Source of the DNA: Methylorubrum populi
GTDB taxonomy: Bacteria > Pseudomonadota > Alphaproteobacteria > Rhizobiales > Beijerinckiaceae
DNA length: 64,000 nt
NCBI GenBank assembly: GCA_036946625.1
Contig: JAQIIU010000003.1
Location: 1,241,001-1,305,000, forward strand
Direction of reading: 5' to 3'
The notes under the pieces were generated by a model. That model saw only the letters and a program-made list of their open reading frames with translations, had not been told where the DNA came from and ran no database searches. Shown here piece after piece: positions 45,878 to 54,720 of the stretch (position 1 is its first letter; every line of letters begins with the position of its first letter). A program made the translations under genes and the position numbers.

Positions 45878-47662
45878 CTACCCGATCGTCGCCGGGTTGC
45901 CGCGGGGGAGCTCGTCAGCCGGCTCCGTGATCACCTGCTCGGGCGGACCGGAGGCGACGATCCGGCCGTCCTCGATGACGTGCACCGTGTCGGCCCGGCG
46001 CAGCGAGGTCAGGCGGTGGGCGATCATGATGATCGTGCGGGTGCCGCCGAGTGCGCCGAGCGCACCCATCACCGCCGCCTCGGTCTCGCCGTCGAGGGCG
46101 CTGGTGGCCTCGTCGAACACGATCACGTCCGGGTCGTGATAGAGCGCGCGGGCGATGCCGATGCGCTGACGCTGGCCGCCGCTGAGGCGGGCCCCCCGCT
46201 CGCCGACGCCCGTGTCGTAGCCTTCCGCCAGAGCGCCGATGAAGTCGTGCGCCCCGGCAAGCCGCGCGGCGCGCTCCATCGCGGTGCGGTCGAGGGCACC
46301 CGGCTCGACCCCGAGGGCGATGTTCTGCGCGACGCTTCCGTCGATCAGGAACACGTCCTGCGGCACGTAGCCGATCCGGTTCTGCCAGGCCGGCAGAGTC
46401 GCGGCATCGAGCGGCCTCCCGTCGATCAGGATGCGGCCCCGCGTCGGCGTGAGGATGCCGAGGATCAGCCCGACCAGCGTCGACTTGCCGGACCCGGTGC
46501 GGCCGACGAAGCCGACGGTGGTGTGGGCGTGAATCGTCAGGTCGATGCCGTGCAGGATCGGGCGGCCGGGTTCGTAGTCGAAGCCCACATCCTCCAAGCG
46601 GATCGTCCCGGCGAAGGGAAGGCGCTCGGCGGTGCGCGGCGCGCGCGCGCGTTCGCCCGCCAGCGCATCGACGATGAGGCGCACGCCCGGCAGATGGAAG
46701 CGCAACTGCGAGACCGAGGTGAAGATATTCTGGAAGGCCGGCAGCATGCGGTAGCCGGCGAAGGCGAACAGGCCGAGCAGCGGCAGCATGCCGGCGGTGT
46801 CGAGCCCTTGCGTCAGCGCGAACAGGACCACCGCGATCACCCCGCCGAAGGCGAGCGACTCGATGACGAAGCGCGGCAATTGCCCGGTGAGCAGGCTCGC
46901 CGCCAGGGCGTGGGCGTAGGAACGGGCCGGTGCGTCGAAGCGGGCCGCGAAGGTTTCGGCGCGGCCGTAGAGCTTCAGCTCGGTCAGCGCCCCGAAGGTC
47001 TCCTGCACCACGCGGTAGCGCCCCTCGTTGCCCGACACCGCCCGGGTGCCGAGCCGGGCGAGCCGTGCCCGCATCACGAGGTAGATCGCGACGTAGAGCC
47101 CGCCGAAGCCGCCGCCGAGGATCAGCGCCAGCCGCGGCTGGTAGACGATCAGGAAGATGACCACCGCCAGCGCGGAGGCCCCGCGCGAAGCGATCACCAT
47201 CGCAGGCGTCAGCACGCCGACCACGAGACGATCGGTTTCGCTCAGCACGTTCTTGGCCAGGTCCGCGCTGTTGGCGCGGGCGAAGAACAGCCGTTCGCGA
47301 TCGACGTAGCGGGCAAGCAGGCGCCGGGCGAAGCCGTAGCCGGTCAGGTGGGCGAACAGGAGCTGCGCGAAGGCGAAGCCCGCATTGACCGCGCTGGTCA
47401 GGAGGATCGCGGCGAGCGCGGCAAAGCCCGTGGCGAGCAGGAAGGCGTGATCGTCGGTCAGGCCCAGCGCGTCGCGAAAACCGGCGAGATAGGGAATGCG
47501 CGCCGCCGCCCCCGGATCGCCGACCAGCGTCAGGAAGGGCAACACCGAGGCGACGCCGACCACTTCGAGCAGGGCGGCGAAGCCGAGTCCGATGCCGAGC
47601 AGCACGAGCCGCCGCCGATCGCGCCGCCGCATCACCCGCAGGAGATCGAGGAGGGTCCTCAC
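45878..47662 (-). CDS. ABC exporter, fused membrane and ATPase domains (flippase/PglK-like)
   Basis: The 594-residue half-transporter has an N-terminal membrane domain of six helices (LVLLGIGLGFAALLEVVGVA; SVLPFLTLVGDP). The C-terminal ATPase has Walker A FVGRTGSGKSTLVGL (near residue 390), the signature RLSGGQRQRIGIARAL and Walker B DVIVFDEATSALDGE. The ELLEVVG-VLPFL opening resembles lipid-linked oligosaccharide flippases and other exporters. The substrate is unknown. It is immediately upstream of the epimerase gene on the same strand, which hints at a sugar-related substrate; that is only an inference. Confidence 0.88.
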   Translation of the reverse strand: MRTLLDLLRVMRRRDRRRLVLLGIGLGFAALLEVVGVASVLPFLTLVGDPGAAARIPYLAGFRDALGLTDDHAFLLATGFAALAAILLTSAVNAGFAFAQLLFAHLTGYGFARRLLARYVDRERLFFARANSADLAKNVLSETDRLVVGVLTPAMVIASRGASALAVVIFLIVYQPRLALILGGGFGGLYVAIYLVMRARLARLGTRAVSGNEGRYRVVQETFGALTELKLYGRAETFAARFDAPARSYAHALAASLLTGQLPRFVIESLAFGGVIAVVLFALTQGLDTAGMLPLLGLFAFAGYRMLPAFQNIFTSVSQLRFHLPGVRLIVDALAGERARAPRTAERLPFAGTIRLEDVGFDYEPGRPILHGIDLTIHAHTTVGFVGRTGSGKSTLVGLILGILTPTRGRILIDGRPLDAATLPAWQNRIGYVPQDVFLIDGSVAQNIALGVEPGALDRTAMERAARLAGAHDFIGALAEGYDTGVGERGARLSGGQRQRIGIARALYHDPDVIVFDEATSALDGETEAAVMGALGALGGTRTIIMIAHRLTSLRRADTVHVIEDGRIVASGPPEQVITEPADELPRGNPATIG

Positions 47663-48025
47663 ACGGTCACCGGACGAGAGGGGGTGGGAGCGGGAACCCC
47701 GGTCCGGGTGATCAAGGCAGGACCTTCGGACTCGGAAGCGTCGGGCGCGGTCCAGGCCGATTTCGCCAGGGCGCGACTTAAGTGATTGAAGACAAAGAAA
47801 ACCTCAAGCTTCTTCATCCCCGTCGAGAGCCCGGTGCTTAGCATGGCGGCCGGAGGGGGCGTCAAGGCGGATGCGGGATCGGTCGACGGTGCCGACGAAG
47901 CGCGCGAATCGGAAACGTCGCCGCGCGGTCCATGGCCCGGTTGAGGAGCGCGGCTCGAAGCATTCGCGTCTGCGATGGCCGTCCGCTGGCCGAATTCAAT
48001 CATGTATTGATCGCCGGCAGCCGGC
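47663..48025. other. Gap with no recognised gene
   Basis: This 363-bp gap precedes a stress promoter. A short A+T-rich patch (AAGTGATTGAAGACAAAGAA, 47779-47798) is probably the ABC gene promoter on the minus strand. A 114-codon minus frame from 48003 has no family likeness and I do not accept it. Confidence 0.4.
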
Positions 48026-48050
48026 GGAACCGGAACCTTGGCGGTACGTT
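48026..48050 (+). promoter_or_regulatory. Consensus sigma-EcfG promoter
   Basis: GGAAC at 48026-48030, 16 bases, CGTT at 48047-48050 is an exact match to the general stress promoter. The next ATG (48059) would lie at or next to the expected transcription start, so either the message is leaderless or translation begins further in (ATG at 48098). Confidence 0.6.
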
Positions 48051-48058
48051 CTGCGAAT

Positions 48059-48580
48059 ATGGAACACTACAGATCCGTCTTCGCGACCACCGCCATCATG
48101 GTCATCGGTCTCGTCGCCTCCTCTCCCCTCGTGCGAGAACAGCATTCGGCGCAGGTTCGGCTGCAGCCGAATCTGGCCGCCTCCCGTCAGGTCGAGGGCG
48201 ACGCCTGGATCGATCCGCCGCGAGCCAAGGTGCGGATCGCCTCGACCGATGCGGCGCGCAACGCCGGTGAGGGTAAGGATTCATCGCTGCAGGGACCTAA
48301 GCCCGCCTCTTTCACCCTGCTCTCGCCCGAGACGGTGGCGTTGCTCGCGGCAGGCGACACGAAGCCGACGATCGACCGGCCCGAAAGGGCGCAGGCGCCG
48401 CGGCGCCACCGGACCGCGAAGGTCGCCAGTCGCACGCGTCCGCCCGCAGCGGCCGATGTGCCCGCTGTCACGGCTCCGGCGGCCGGGCCGGAGGCGGTCG
48501 CACCGCAGCCTCAGAAGGCCGCGCGCATCGATCCGATCGGCGATCTGCTGAGAGGGCTCGGAATCGGCCGCGACAGTTGA
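48059..48580 (+). CDS. Hypothetical exported or membrane-anchored protein under a stress promoter
   Basis: The product has 173 residues from the ATG at 48059. A hydrophobic start (VFATTAIMVIGLVASSPLV, residues 7-25) could be a signal peptide or anchor. The rest is hydrophilic and rich in Pro, Ala and Arg (residues 95-150, RAQAPRRHRTAKVASRTRPP). It ends in a short conserved-looking tail (ARIDPIGDLLRGLGIGRD). No family is recognised. An exact sigma-EcfG promoter ends 8 bp before the ATG, so the downstream ATG at 48098 is an alternative. Confidence 0.6.
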   Translation: MEHYRSVFATTAIMVIGLVASSPLVREQHSAQVRLQPNLAASRQVEGDAWIDPPRAKVRIASTDAARNAGEGKDSSLQGPKPASFTLLSPETVALLAAGDTKPTIDRPERAQAPRRHRTAKVASRTRPPAAADVPAVTAPAAGPEAVAPQPQKAARIDPIGDLLRGLGIGRDS

Positions 48581-48777
48581 TGTCCTTCCGGGCCTTGTCC
48601 GATGAGATCAGGTCCAGGACGGCAGGACGCACAACCCTCCGTCCGATGCCGGTCTCGGTTGCGGCGTGACCGAATGCGGCTCGAAGACAGCCGCCATGAC
48701 CTCCGGCGGAAAGCCAATTTGCCGCACGGCACAGGCCACCCTCCCGGCTCGTTGGTTTGCAGGATGATCCCGAACCC

Positions 48778-48894
48778 GTGCCCGGAGCAGTTGCCATGGT
48801 CCTTGCTGCTGCCATCATGCTGGTTGGAGCGGTCGGTGCGATCGCCCTCACCATCGCCGCGCGTCCGAGCGCGGACCGATTTCTGAAGTGGTGA
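48778..48894 (+). CDS. Tiny single-helix membrane protein (pair member 1)
   Basis: The frame gives 38 residues from GTG 48778, or 32 from ATG 48796 (MVLAAAIMLVGAVGAIALTI). It is one hydrophobic helix followed by AARPSADRFLKW. The helix and the P-x-x-D-x-F-x-x-W ending recur in the next tiny frame at 48999-49091. GGAG at 48783-48786 would serve the ATG start. The function is unknown; the coding call rests on the resemblance of the two frames. Confidence 0.4.
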   Translation: MPGAVAMVLAAAIMLVGAVGAIALTIAARPSADRFLKW

Positions 48895-48998
48895 TGCCCG
48901 CTTCTTGCGGGTTCGCTGCAAGGGCGGCGCAGCGTGAGAAACTTGTGCGACCTGTCCCGAGTTATGCCTGCGCGGATATAATCCGGAGGGTCAGGGCC

Positions 48999-49091
48999 GT
49001 GGCGGCGATGGTGATGATGGCTGGTGTGGTCGGTGCGGCAGGAACACTGATCTGTCTCATGCCGCGGCTCGACTCGTTCTTCGAATGGTAA
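48999..49091 (+). CDS. Tiny single-helix membrane protein (pair member 2)
   Basis: The 30-residue protein starts at GTG 48999: MAAMVMMAGVVGAAGTLICL, then MPRLDSFFEW. A strong ribosome site, CCGGAGGG at 48983-48990, is 8 bp before the GTG and decides the start. The layout matches pair member 1, 105 bp upstream: hydrophobic helix with VGAAG/VGAIA, then P-x-x-D-x-F-x-x-W (here P-R-L-D-S-F-F-E-W). Confidence 0.45.
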   Translation: MAAMVMMAGVVGAAGTLICLMPRLDSFFEW

Positions 49092-49368
49092 GCCTGCGAA
49101 GGAAGCCCGCCGTCCGAACCGACATTCCTTTCGGTTCAGGAACAGGCAGGTTCAGGGCACTGAACAGCCAGACTTGGCGATCGCGACAGGCTGCAAGCCG
49201 CCGCCATCGTTTCGATGGAGCGTCGCCCTTCTCGGCATGACCGGTATTCAGCGGACGGCCGGCGCTTCGCGGTGTCCAATGGAATCCGGCATCTGAAGAA
49301 GGGTGTTCTCCAGTCAAGCCGCAGATAGATAATGAGAGATAACCCGTTGGTCGGGTTCAGAAACCATA

Positions 49369-49444
49369 TGGTGCCCAGGGGCGGAATCGAACCACCGACA
49401 CTGCGATTTTCAGTCGCATGCTCTACCAACTGAGCTACCTGGGC
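49369..49444 (-). tRNA. tRNA-Phe (anticodon GAA)
   Basis: Acceptor GCCCAGG pairs with CCTGGGC, discriminator A, CCA encoded. The D-arm is GCTC/GAGC, the anticodon stem TGCGA/TCGCA with loop CTGAAAA, and the T-loop TTCGATT. The anticodon GAA gives Phe. A weak hairpin (AACCCG/CGGGTT, 49342-49358) follows on the minus strand. Confidence 0.96.
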
Positions 49445-49508
49445 ATCGGCCGCTTCGCGCTGCGTCGGCGGCAGGCGGGGGTATAGTGAAGGCCTGAGAG
49501 CCTGTCCA

Positions 49509-49539
49509 GCCTCTCGTTGGCGAGAGGCGAAGCTTTTTT
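49509..49539 (+). terminator. Terminator-like hairpin without an evident gene
   Basis: GCCTCTCG-TTGG-CGAGAGGC is followed by GAAGC and six T. It looks like a plus-strand terminator, but the only upstream transcription unit on the plus strand is the pair of tiny genes ending at 49091. Confidence 0.4.
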
Positions 49540-49558
49540 GCCGGGCATCCGTCTTCCG

Positions 49559-49784
49559 TCTCAGAGCCTGTTTGACCGGCCGACGTGTCTTCGTCAGGCA
49601 ACGGCAGGGCAAGAGGAAAGCCATAACTCCCATCTCCACCCTCATCCTGAGGCGCCGCGAAGCGGCCTCGAAGGGTGTTCCAAATCCCGCGCGATCCCTG
49701 GAGCCCCCTTCGAGGCCTCCGCTGCGCTCCGGCACCTCAGGATGAGGGGCGAGATGGGATCACCGCAGTCAAACAGGCTCTCAG
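49559..49784. repeat. Dispersed intergenic repeat, family R2 copy c (long form)
   Basis: The ends are TCAGAGCCTGTTTGACCGGC and GTCAAACAGGCTCTCA. Inside are CCTCATCCTGAGGCGCCGCG, CGGCCTCGAAGGGTGTTCC, CTTCGAGGCCTCCGCTGCGC and CACCTCAGGATGAGGG. The yacG stop codon (TGA on the minus strand, 49781-49783) is formed by the element's last bases. Confidence 0.8.
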
Positions 49785-49987
49785 TGCGAGCGGTCCACGT
49801 CGTCGATATGCTCCGGGCGGGGCAGTTCCCCCTCCTCCGGTCCCGGAATGACGTAGCGCTCGCCGAGCCAGCGCCCGAGGTCGATGTCGGCACAACGCGC
49901 CGAGCAGAACGGCTTGGTCTCGGGCTGGGCCGGCTTGCCGCAGATCGGGCAGGGGGGAGCCGACGTTTTCGCGGGGTCCGCCTTCAC
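49781..49987 (-). CDS. yacG: DNA gyrase inhibitor / zinc-binding protein YacG
   Basis: This 68-residue zinc-ribbon protein has ligands C13 and C16 in PPCPICGKP and C28 and C32 in [15 protein letters not shown], followed by the family's [13 protein letters not shown]. The E. coli homologue binds and inhibits GyrB. The start is GTG at 49987, overlapping the maf stop by four bases (GTGA). Its stop is provided by an R2 repeat. Confidence 0.93.
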   Translation of the reverse strand: MKADPAKTSAPPCPICGKPAQPETKPFCSARCADIDLGRWLGERYVIPGPEEGELPRPEHIDDVDRSH

Positions 49988-50655
49988 GAGGCCGCTCCCC
50001 AAGCGCTGCGCACGGGGAAGCCCTCGCCTTCCAACAGGCTCATCGTCTCGTAGAGCGGCAGCCCGACGACGGCGCTGTGTGAACCGACGAGCTTCACCGC
50101 GAAGGCGGCGGCGAGCCCCTGGATCGCGTAGCCGCCGGCCTTGCCGCGCCATTCGCCGGAGGAGAGGTAGCCCTCGATCTCGCGGTTCGAGAGACGCTTG
50201 AAGCGCACGCGGGTCTCGACCATGCGCTCCCGGCGGCGATCTTTCGGGGAGAGGATGCAGACGGCGGTGTAGACGCGGTGCGCGCGGCCCGAGAGCAGCC
50301 GCAGACAATCGGCGGCCTCGTCGAGCCGTTCGGCCTTGGGCAGCACGCGGCGCCCCACGGCGACCACGGTGTCGGCCGACACCAGATAGGCTTCGCGCAA
50401 ATCCTCGCGCCGCCGCGCCGCGGCCTGGGCCGCCTCCAGCTTCTCGCGGGCGAGGCGTCGGGCGAGGTCGCGCGGCGATTCGGATTTGCGCGGCGTCTCG
50501 TCGATATCGGCGGGCAGGAGTGCGTCCGGCTCGATCCCGACCTGCTGCAGGAGCGCCAGACGCCGTGGAGAGGCGGAGGCGAGCACGAGAGGCGGCCGGC
50601 CGCGCGCGGCGGAAACGTGCGGCTTCAATGCATCGGAGGGGGAAAGCGCGTTCAT
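49984..50655 (-). CDS. maf: Maf-like nucleoside triphosphate pyrophosphatase
   Basis: The 223-residue house-cleaning enzyme hydrolyses non-canonical or modified nucleotides. Family marks are [20 protein letters not shown] (residues 23-42), the [16 protein letters not shown] segment, and [20 protein letters not shown] with HSAVVGLPL. The ATG at 50655 is chosen; the frame to 50805 overlaps the tRNA-Thr gene. yacG is translationally coupled behind it. Confidence 0.94.
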   Translation of the reverse strand: MNALSPSDALKPHVSAARGRPPLVLASASPRRLALLQQVGIEPDALLPADIDETPRKSESPRDLARRLAREKLEAAQAAARRREDLREAYLVSADTVVAVGRRVLPKAERLDEAADCLRLLSGRAHRVYTAVCILSPKDRRRERMVETRVRFKRLSNREIEGYLSSGEWRGKAGGYAIQGLAAAFAVKLVGSHSAVVGLPLYETMSLLEGEGFPVRSAWGAAS

Positions 50656-50798
50656 CGGCGAGGTCTTACGCACAAGCCCGCAGCCGCCGCAACGCGGCAG
50701 ACCGGACGACGGCCCGATCCGAGGCTTGCCAAGGGGAGGACGGGCGTCTAAGACGCGGCACGTTCCGTCAGGCTTTCGCATAGGAAGCCGGAGGCGAT

Positions 50799-50874
50799 GC
50801 CGCAATAGCTCAGCTGGTAGAGCACCTCATTCGTAATGAGGGGGTCGGGGGTTCGAATCCCTCTTGCGGCACCA
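50799..50874 (+). tRNA. tRNA-Thr (anticodon CGT)
   Basis: Acceptor GCCGCAA pairs with TTGCGGC, discriminator A, CCA encoded. The anticodon stem is CCTCA/TGAGG with loop TTCGTAA, and the T-loop is TTCGAAT. The anticodon CGT gives Thr. It marks the left border of the accessory region. Confidence 0.97.
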
Positions 50875-51009
50875 GCACTTAGCTCTACTCTGCTTACCGA
50901 AAACCTTGTCCGGTAAGCACATAGTAAGTACCATGTCCTATCTGCCGCCGCCAAGGATGCGATCGAAGGCGACTTCCTCCTGCCGATCTGCGAGCCAAAG
51001 CCCGACCTG

Positions 51010-51165
51010 ATGATGGGCGAGTCGCTGGCCGTGATCGTGCTGACCACCATCGAGGGCCAGCGCGTCGGCGTGCCGCTCGGGATGCAGGGGATGTCCGACC
51101 TGCACGAGGTCACCCGCGAAGCGCTGCGGCTCTTGCAAGCGAAGGATGGAGACAGCGTGCAGTGA
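51010..51165 (+). CDS. Small hypothetical frame, possibly the 3' relic of a longer gene
   Basis: The frame has 51 residues from ATG 51010 (MMGESLAVIVLTTIEGQRVG, then VPLGMQGMSDLHEVTREALR). Coding character continues upstream in the same frame to about 50925 (AAAKDAIEGDFLLPICEPKP) without a start codon. A longer gene may therefore have lost its 5' end near the tRNA. Its stop overlaps the next frame's GTG (GTGA), as in an operon. No family is recognised. Confidence 0.4.
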   Translation: MMGESLAVIVLTTIEGQRVGVPLGMQGMSDLHEVTREALRLLQAKDGDSVQ

Positions 51166-51308
51166 GCTTGCCCGATCGCACCCGCAGCAACCTCTTCAAG
51201 CCCAAGGCCGCCACCGACGAGCGGGGTCTTGGTTGCAGATCAAATTTGTGCAATTTTGTTGGTAGGGCGTCGGTGACAGGCATCTCTTGCCACGTTTGCC
51301 ACCCTAGC

Positions 51309-52352
51309 TGTTTGATCCCAGGGTTTGATGGTGCACTCTTCACGTTGGAGTGGAGGGACGCGCTATGGGCCAAGTTCTTCACGGCAGCGCCACCACGACG
51401 GAGGCAGTCCGTCGAGCGATCCAGCATAGTCAAGCGAGCCTGAGGGCGCTCTCGAAGCGCTACGGGATCAACCGGAAGACGGTCGCCAAGTGGCGGCAGC
51501 GGACCTCGGTCGCCGATCAGCGCACGGGTCCGAAGGATCCCCGCTCGACGGTGCTGTCACAGGAGGACGAGGCGGTCGTCGTCGCCTTTCGCCGCCATAC
51601 GCTCCTGCCGTTGGACGACTGCCTCTACGCGCTCCAGGCGACGATCCCGCACCTGACCCGTTCGTCGCTGCATCGGTGCCTGCAGCGCCACGGCATCAGC
51701 CGACTGCCGGAGGTCGACGGTGACAAGCCCAAGCGGTCACGCTTCAAGACCTGCCCGCTCGGCTATTTCCACATCGATCTGGCCGAGGTTCACACAGCCG
51801 AAGGGCGACTCTACCTGCTCGTCGCTATCGACCGCACGACCAAGTTCGCCTTCGTTGAGCTCCACGAGAAGGCCACGCGGCGGGTCGCAGGTGACTTCCT
51901 CCGCCATCTCATCGAGGCCGTGCCTTACAAGGTGCACACGGTGCTCACCGACAACGGCACCCACTTCACCACGCCCGGCAACGTCGCCTCGGCCGCTTCC
52001 GTCATCAAGGAGGCGATTGTAGCCGGCGAGACCTTCCGAGCCCACAGCTTCGAACTTGCCTGCGCCCGCAACGATATCGACCATCGGCTGACCAAACCGC
52101 GCCACCCCTGGACGAACGGTCAGGTCGAGCGGATGAACCGCACGATCAAGGACGCGACGGTCAAGCGCTACCATTACGACAGCCACGCGCAACTCCGTGC
52201 GCACTTGGCCGACTTTGTCAGCGCCTACAACTTCGCACGCCGTTTGAAGACCCTGCGCGGCCTCACGCCCTACGAAGCCATCTGCAAGGCATGGTCCGCT
52301 GAGCCCGGCCGCTTCAGGTCAAACCCGCTCCACCAAATGCCGGGACCAAACA
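51309..52352 (+). mobile_element. IS481-family insertion sequence, complete
   Basis: The left end is TGTTTGATCCCAGGGTTTGA and the right end reads inward TGTTTGGTCCCGGCATTTGG, imperfect inverted repeats. The element is 1044 bp, the usual IS481 size. It is flanked by a perfect 6-bp direct repeat CCTAGC (51303-51308 and 52353-52358). This fits the NCTAGN target preference known for IS481. Confidence 0.92.
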
Positions 52353-52357
52353 CCTAG
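51365..52357 (+). CDS. IS481-family transposase
   Basis: The product has 330 residues. An N-terminal helix-turn-helix (LRALSKRYGINRKTVAKWRQ) precedes a DDE integrase core: YFHIDLAEVHTAEGRLYLLV, VLTDNGTHFTTPG, and HPWTNGQVERMNRTIKDATV with the catalytic Glu. The ATG at 51365 (MGQVLHGSATTTEA) is typical of the family. The stop TAG (52355-52357) lies outside the right end, in the duplicated CTAG target. The gene appears intact. Confidence 0.95.
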   Translation: MGQVLHGSATTTEAVRRAIQHSQASLRALSKRYGINRKTVAKWRQRTSVADQRTGPKDPRSTVLSQEDEAVVVAFRRHTLLPLDDCLYALQATIPHLTRSSLHRCLQRHGISRLPEVDGDKPKRSRFKTCPLGYFHIDLAEVHTAEGRLYLLVAIDRTTKFAFVELHEKATRRVAGDFLRHLIEAVPYKVHTVLTDNGTHFTTPGNVASAASVIKEAIVAGETFRAHSFELACARNDIDHRLTKPRHPWTNGQVERMNRTIKDATVKRYHYDSHAQLRAHLADFVSAYNFARRLKTLRGLTPYEAICKAWSAEPGRFRSNPLHQMPGPNT

Positions 52358-52912
52358 CGACCGGAGGATCTATCTCTGCGCTAGGAGCCTTGGCCAGCCG
52401 TCTCTTGGAGCCTGCGAGTGGCCTGCTGCCGGTTTGGTGGACGCCGGCCTAAGCTAGTTTGGCTCGGTTTTCGAACTCGACGGGGCTGAGGTAGCCGAGC
52501 GTCGAGTGCCGCCGTGCCGCATTGTAGAAGCGCTCGATGTAATCGAACACGTCCGCTCGCGCCTCGTCCCGCGTGCGGTAGGTTCGCCGGACCGTTCGCT
52601 CGGTCTTCAGCGACGAGAAGAAGCTCTCCATCGCCGCGTTGTCCCAGACGTTGCCCGACCGACTCATCGAGCAGACGATGCCGTGCTCGGCCATCAGCCG
52701 CTGGAACGGCTCGCTCGTGTACTGACTGCCCTGGTCGGAGTGATGCAGCAGCGCGTCCGGCCTGCCCCTGCGCCAGACCGCCATAACGAGCGCGTCCGCC
52801 ACGAGTTGCGCCGTCATGCTCGCCTGCATCGACCAGCCGACCACGCGGCGCGAGAACAGGTCGATCACGGCCGCGACGTAGAGCCAGCCCTCCGCCGTCC
52901 AGATGTAGGTGA

Positions 52913-54317
52913 GATACTGTCGGCGAATCAGATGGTCGGGGGTGTTGGCACGGAGGTGCGCGATGAGCCTGCGACCGGAACCGATCGGCGCGATCCCCGT
53001 CGAGACGGCGCGCGTGGCGCGCGCGGCTTTCCCCAAAGGGACGGTCGCGACGCGGTTGCGCGATGAGTTCAGCGCCCTCTACCAGGACGAGGACTTCCGC
53101 GATCTCTATCCGACCCGCGGCCAGCCCGGTCTTGCGCCCTGGCGGCTGGCCCTGGTCACGGTCCTCCAGTTCTCCGAGCACCTGAGCGACCGTCAAGCGG
53201 CCGACGCCGACCGGTCTGGTTCGAGCGCTATGGACGCCGGGTGGAGGACTATCGCCTGCCCAGGGCTCGGACGGAACGCGAGGCACTCGCTCTTGCGATC
53301 GGTACGGACGGGTTTGCCCTACTCGAAGCGCTGGACGCGCCGGCGGCACCGCCTGAGGTGCGGGCCGTGCCGATGGTGGGAACGCTGCGCGATGTATGGC
53401 GAGTGCATTATGCCCGCGAGGGAAGCGGGCCGCCACGGTGGCGCAGCGGCGCCGAGTTGCCGCCGGTCGGCGAGCGACTGCAGTCTCCCTACGACCCGGA
53501 GGTCCACTACAGCACCAAGCGGCAGATGGAATGGTCGGGTTACAAGGTACACGTCACCGAAGTCTGCGATGCGGACGCGGCCCATCTGATCACAAACGTG
53601 ATGACCTGTCCGGCGATGCAGCCGGACATGGCGAGCACGGCCGCGATCCACGAGCAGCTGGCGGCAAAGAACCTTCTGCCGGCCGAGCACTTCGTGGATG
53701 CCGGCTACGTCGATGCGGGACTGCTGGTCGGTAGCCGACGCGACCATGACGTCGCGTTGGAAGGGCCGGTCCGCGCCATGCCGAGGCGGGCGACGCAGGC
53801 TGAGCAGACCTATGAACAGCGCCACTTCGCAATCGACTGGGAAGGCGAGCGGGTCACCTGTCCCCAGGGCAAGACGTCAGTGACGTGGCGCGCTACCCGC
53901 GACGAGGTCGGTGCCCCGCGCTTCCAGGCGGTGTTCAGCCGGACCGATTGCGGCGCCTGCGCGACGCGAGCGCTTTGCACCGCGTCGAAGGAGGCGCGCC
54001 GCTCCGTCTACTTCCTGCCGCGCCCGGAATACGAGGCGCTGAACGCCGCTCGAGACCGGATGCAGGATCCAGCCTGGAAGCAGCGGTATCGCATCCGCGC
54101 CGGGATCGAAGGCACGCTCTCGCAGGGCGTGCGGGCCTTCGGACTACGCAGGAGCCGATACATCGGCCAAGCCAGGACCGGACTGCAGCAGGTGTGCGTG
54201 GCCGCAGCGATGAACGCCGCGCGGGTCGTACACTGGTTGGCGGCAGTGCCGCGAGCCAGGACGCGCACGACACGCTTCGCAGCCTTGGCACAGGCCGCCT
54301 GATTCGCCGACAGTATC
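52913..54317 (+). mobile_element. IS1182-like element with internal deletion, nested in the IS3 element
   Basis: It has perfect 19-bp terminal inverted repeats: GATACTGTCGGCGAATCAG at 52913 and its exact complement ending at 54317. A 7-bp direct repeat TAGGTGA flanks it (52906-52912, 54318-54324). The element is 1405 bp, short for the family because the middle of the transposase gene is missing. Confidence 0.85.
52963..54302 (+). pseudogene. IS1182-family transposase, internally deleted and out of frame
   Basis: The first part (52963 to about 53210) reads MSLRPEPIGAIPVETARVAR and ends in the family segment VLQFSEHLSDRQAADA. The second part, in another frame up to 54302, resumes at FERYGRRVEDYRLPRARTER and contains PYDPEVHYSTKRQMEWSGYK and RAGIEGTLSQGVRAFGLRRS. 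The piece normally between them is absent; the junction is near 53207-53217. The transposase cannot be functional. Confidence 0.88.
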
Positions 54318-54720
54318 TAGGTGAAGTCGGCGATCCACTTCCGGTTCGGCCCATCGGCCGCGAACTGCCGCTCCAGGAGGTTGGCGGCCGCCGCAGCCCG
54401 CACGCCCTCGTCCTTCGGCAACCCGCGCCGTCGCCGCGGACGAGCTCGCATCGCGTTCTCGCGCATGATCCGCTCAATGCGGTGCAGGCCGCACGCCACG
54501 CCCTCGGCCAGCACGTCGTGCCAGACCCGCCTCGCGCCGTAGGTGCGGTCGCTGCCCACGAAGCTCGTGTGCACCTTGGTCAGGATCGCCGCGTCGTCAC
54601 GGGCACGCTGGCTGGGGGATCGAGTGAGCCAAGCGTGGAAGCCGGAACGGGAGACGTTCAGCGCCGCGCACATCCAGGCCACCGGCCAGACCGTCCGGTG
54701 CTTGGCGATGAAGGCGAACC

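Noticed and set aside
47659..48003. 114-codon minus frame upstream of the ABC exporter gene
   Set aside because: Low complexity, no conserved features, overlaps the stretch that should carry the promoter.
11178..49784. Repeats considered as a CRISPR array
   Set aside because: The copies are kilobases apart and internally palindromic; there are no regular spacers and no cas genes.
50748..51113. Minus frame across tRNA-Thr containing [13 protein letters not shown]
   Set aside because: This sequence is the well-known spurious translation of the strand opposite a tRNA.
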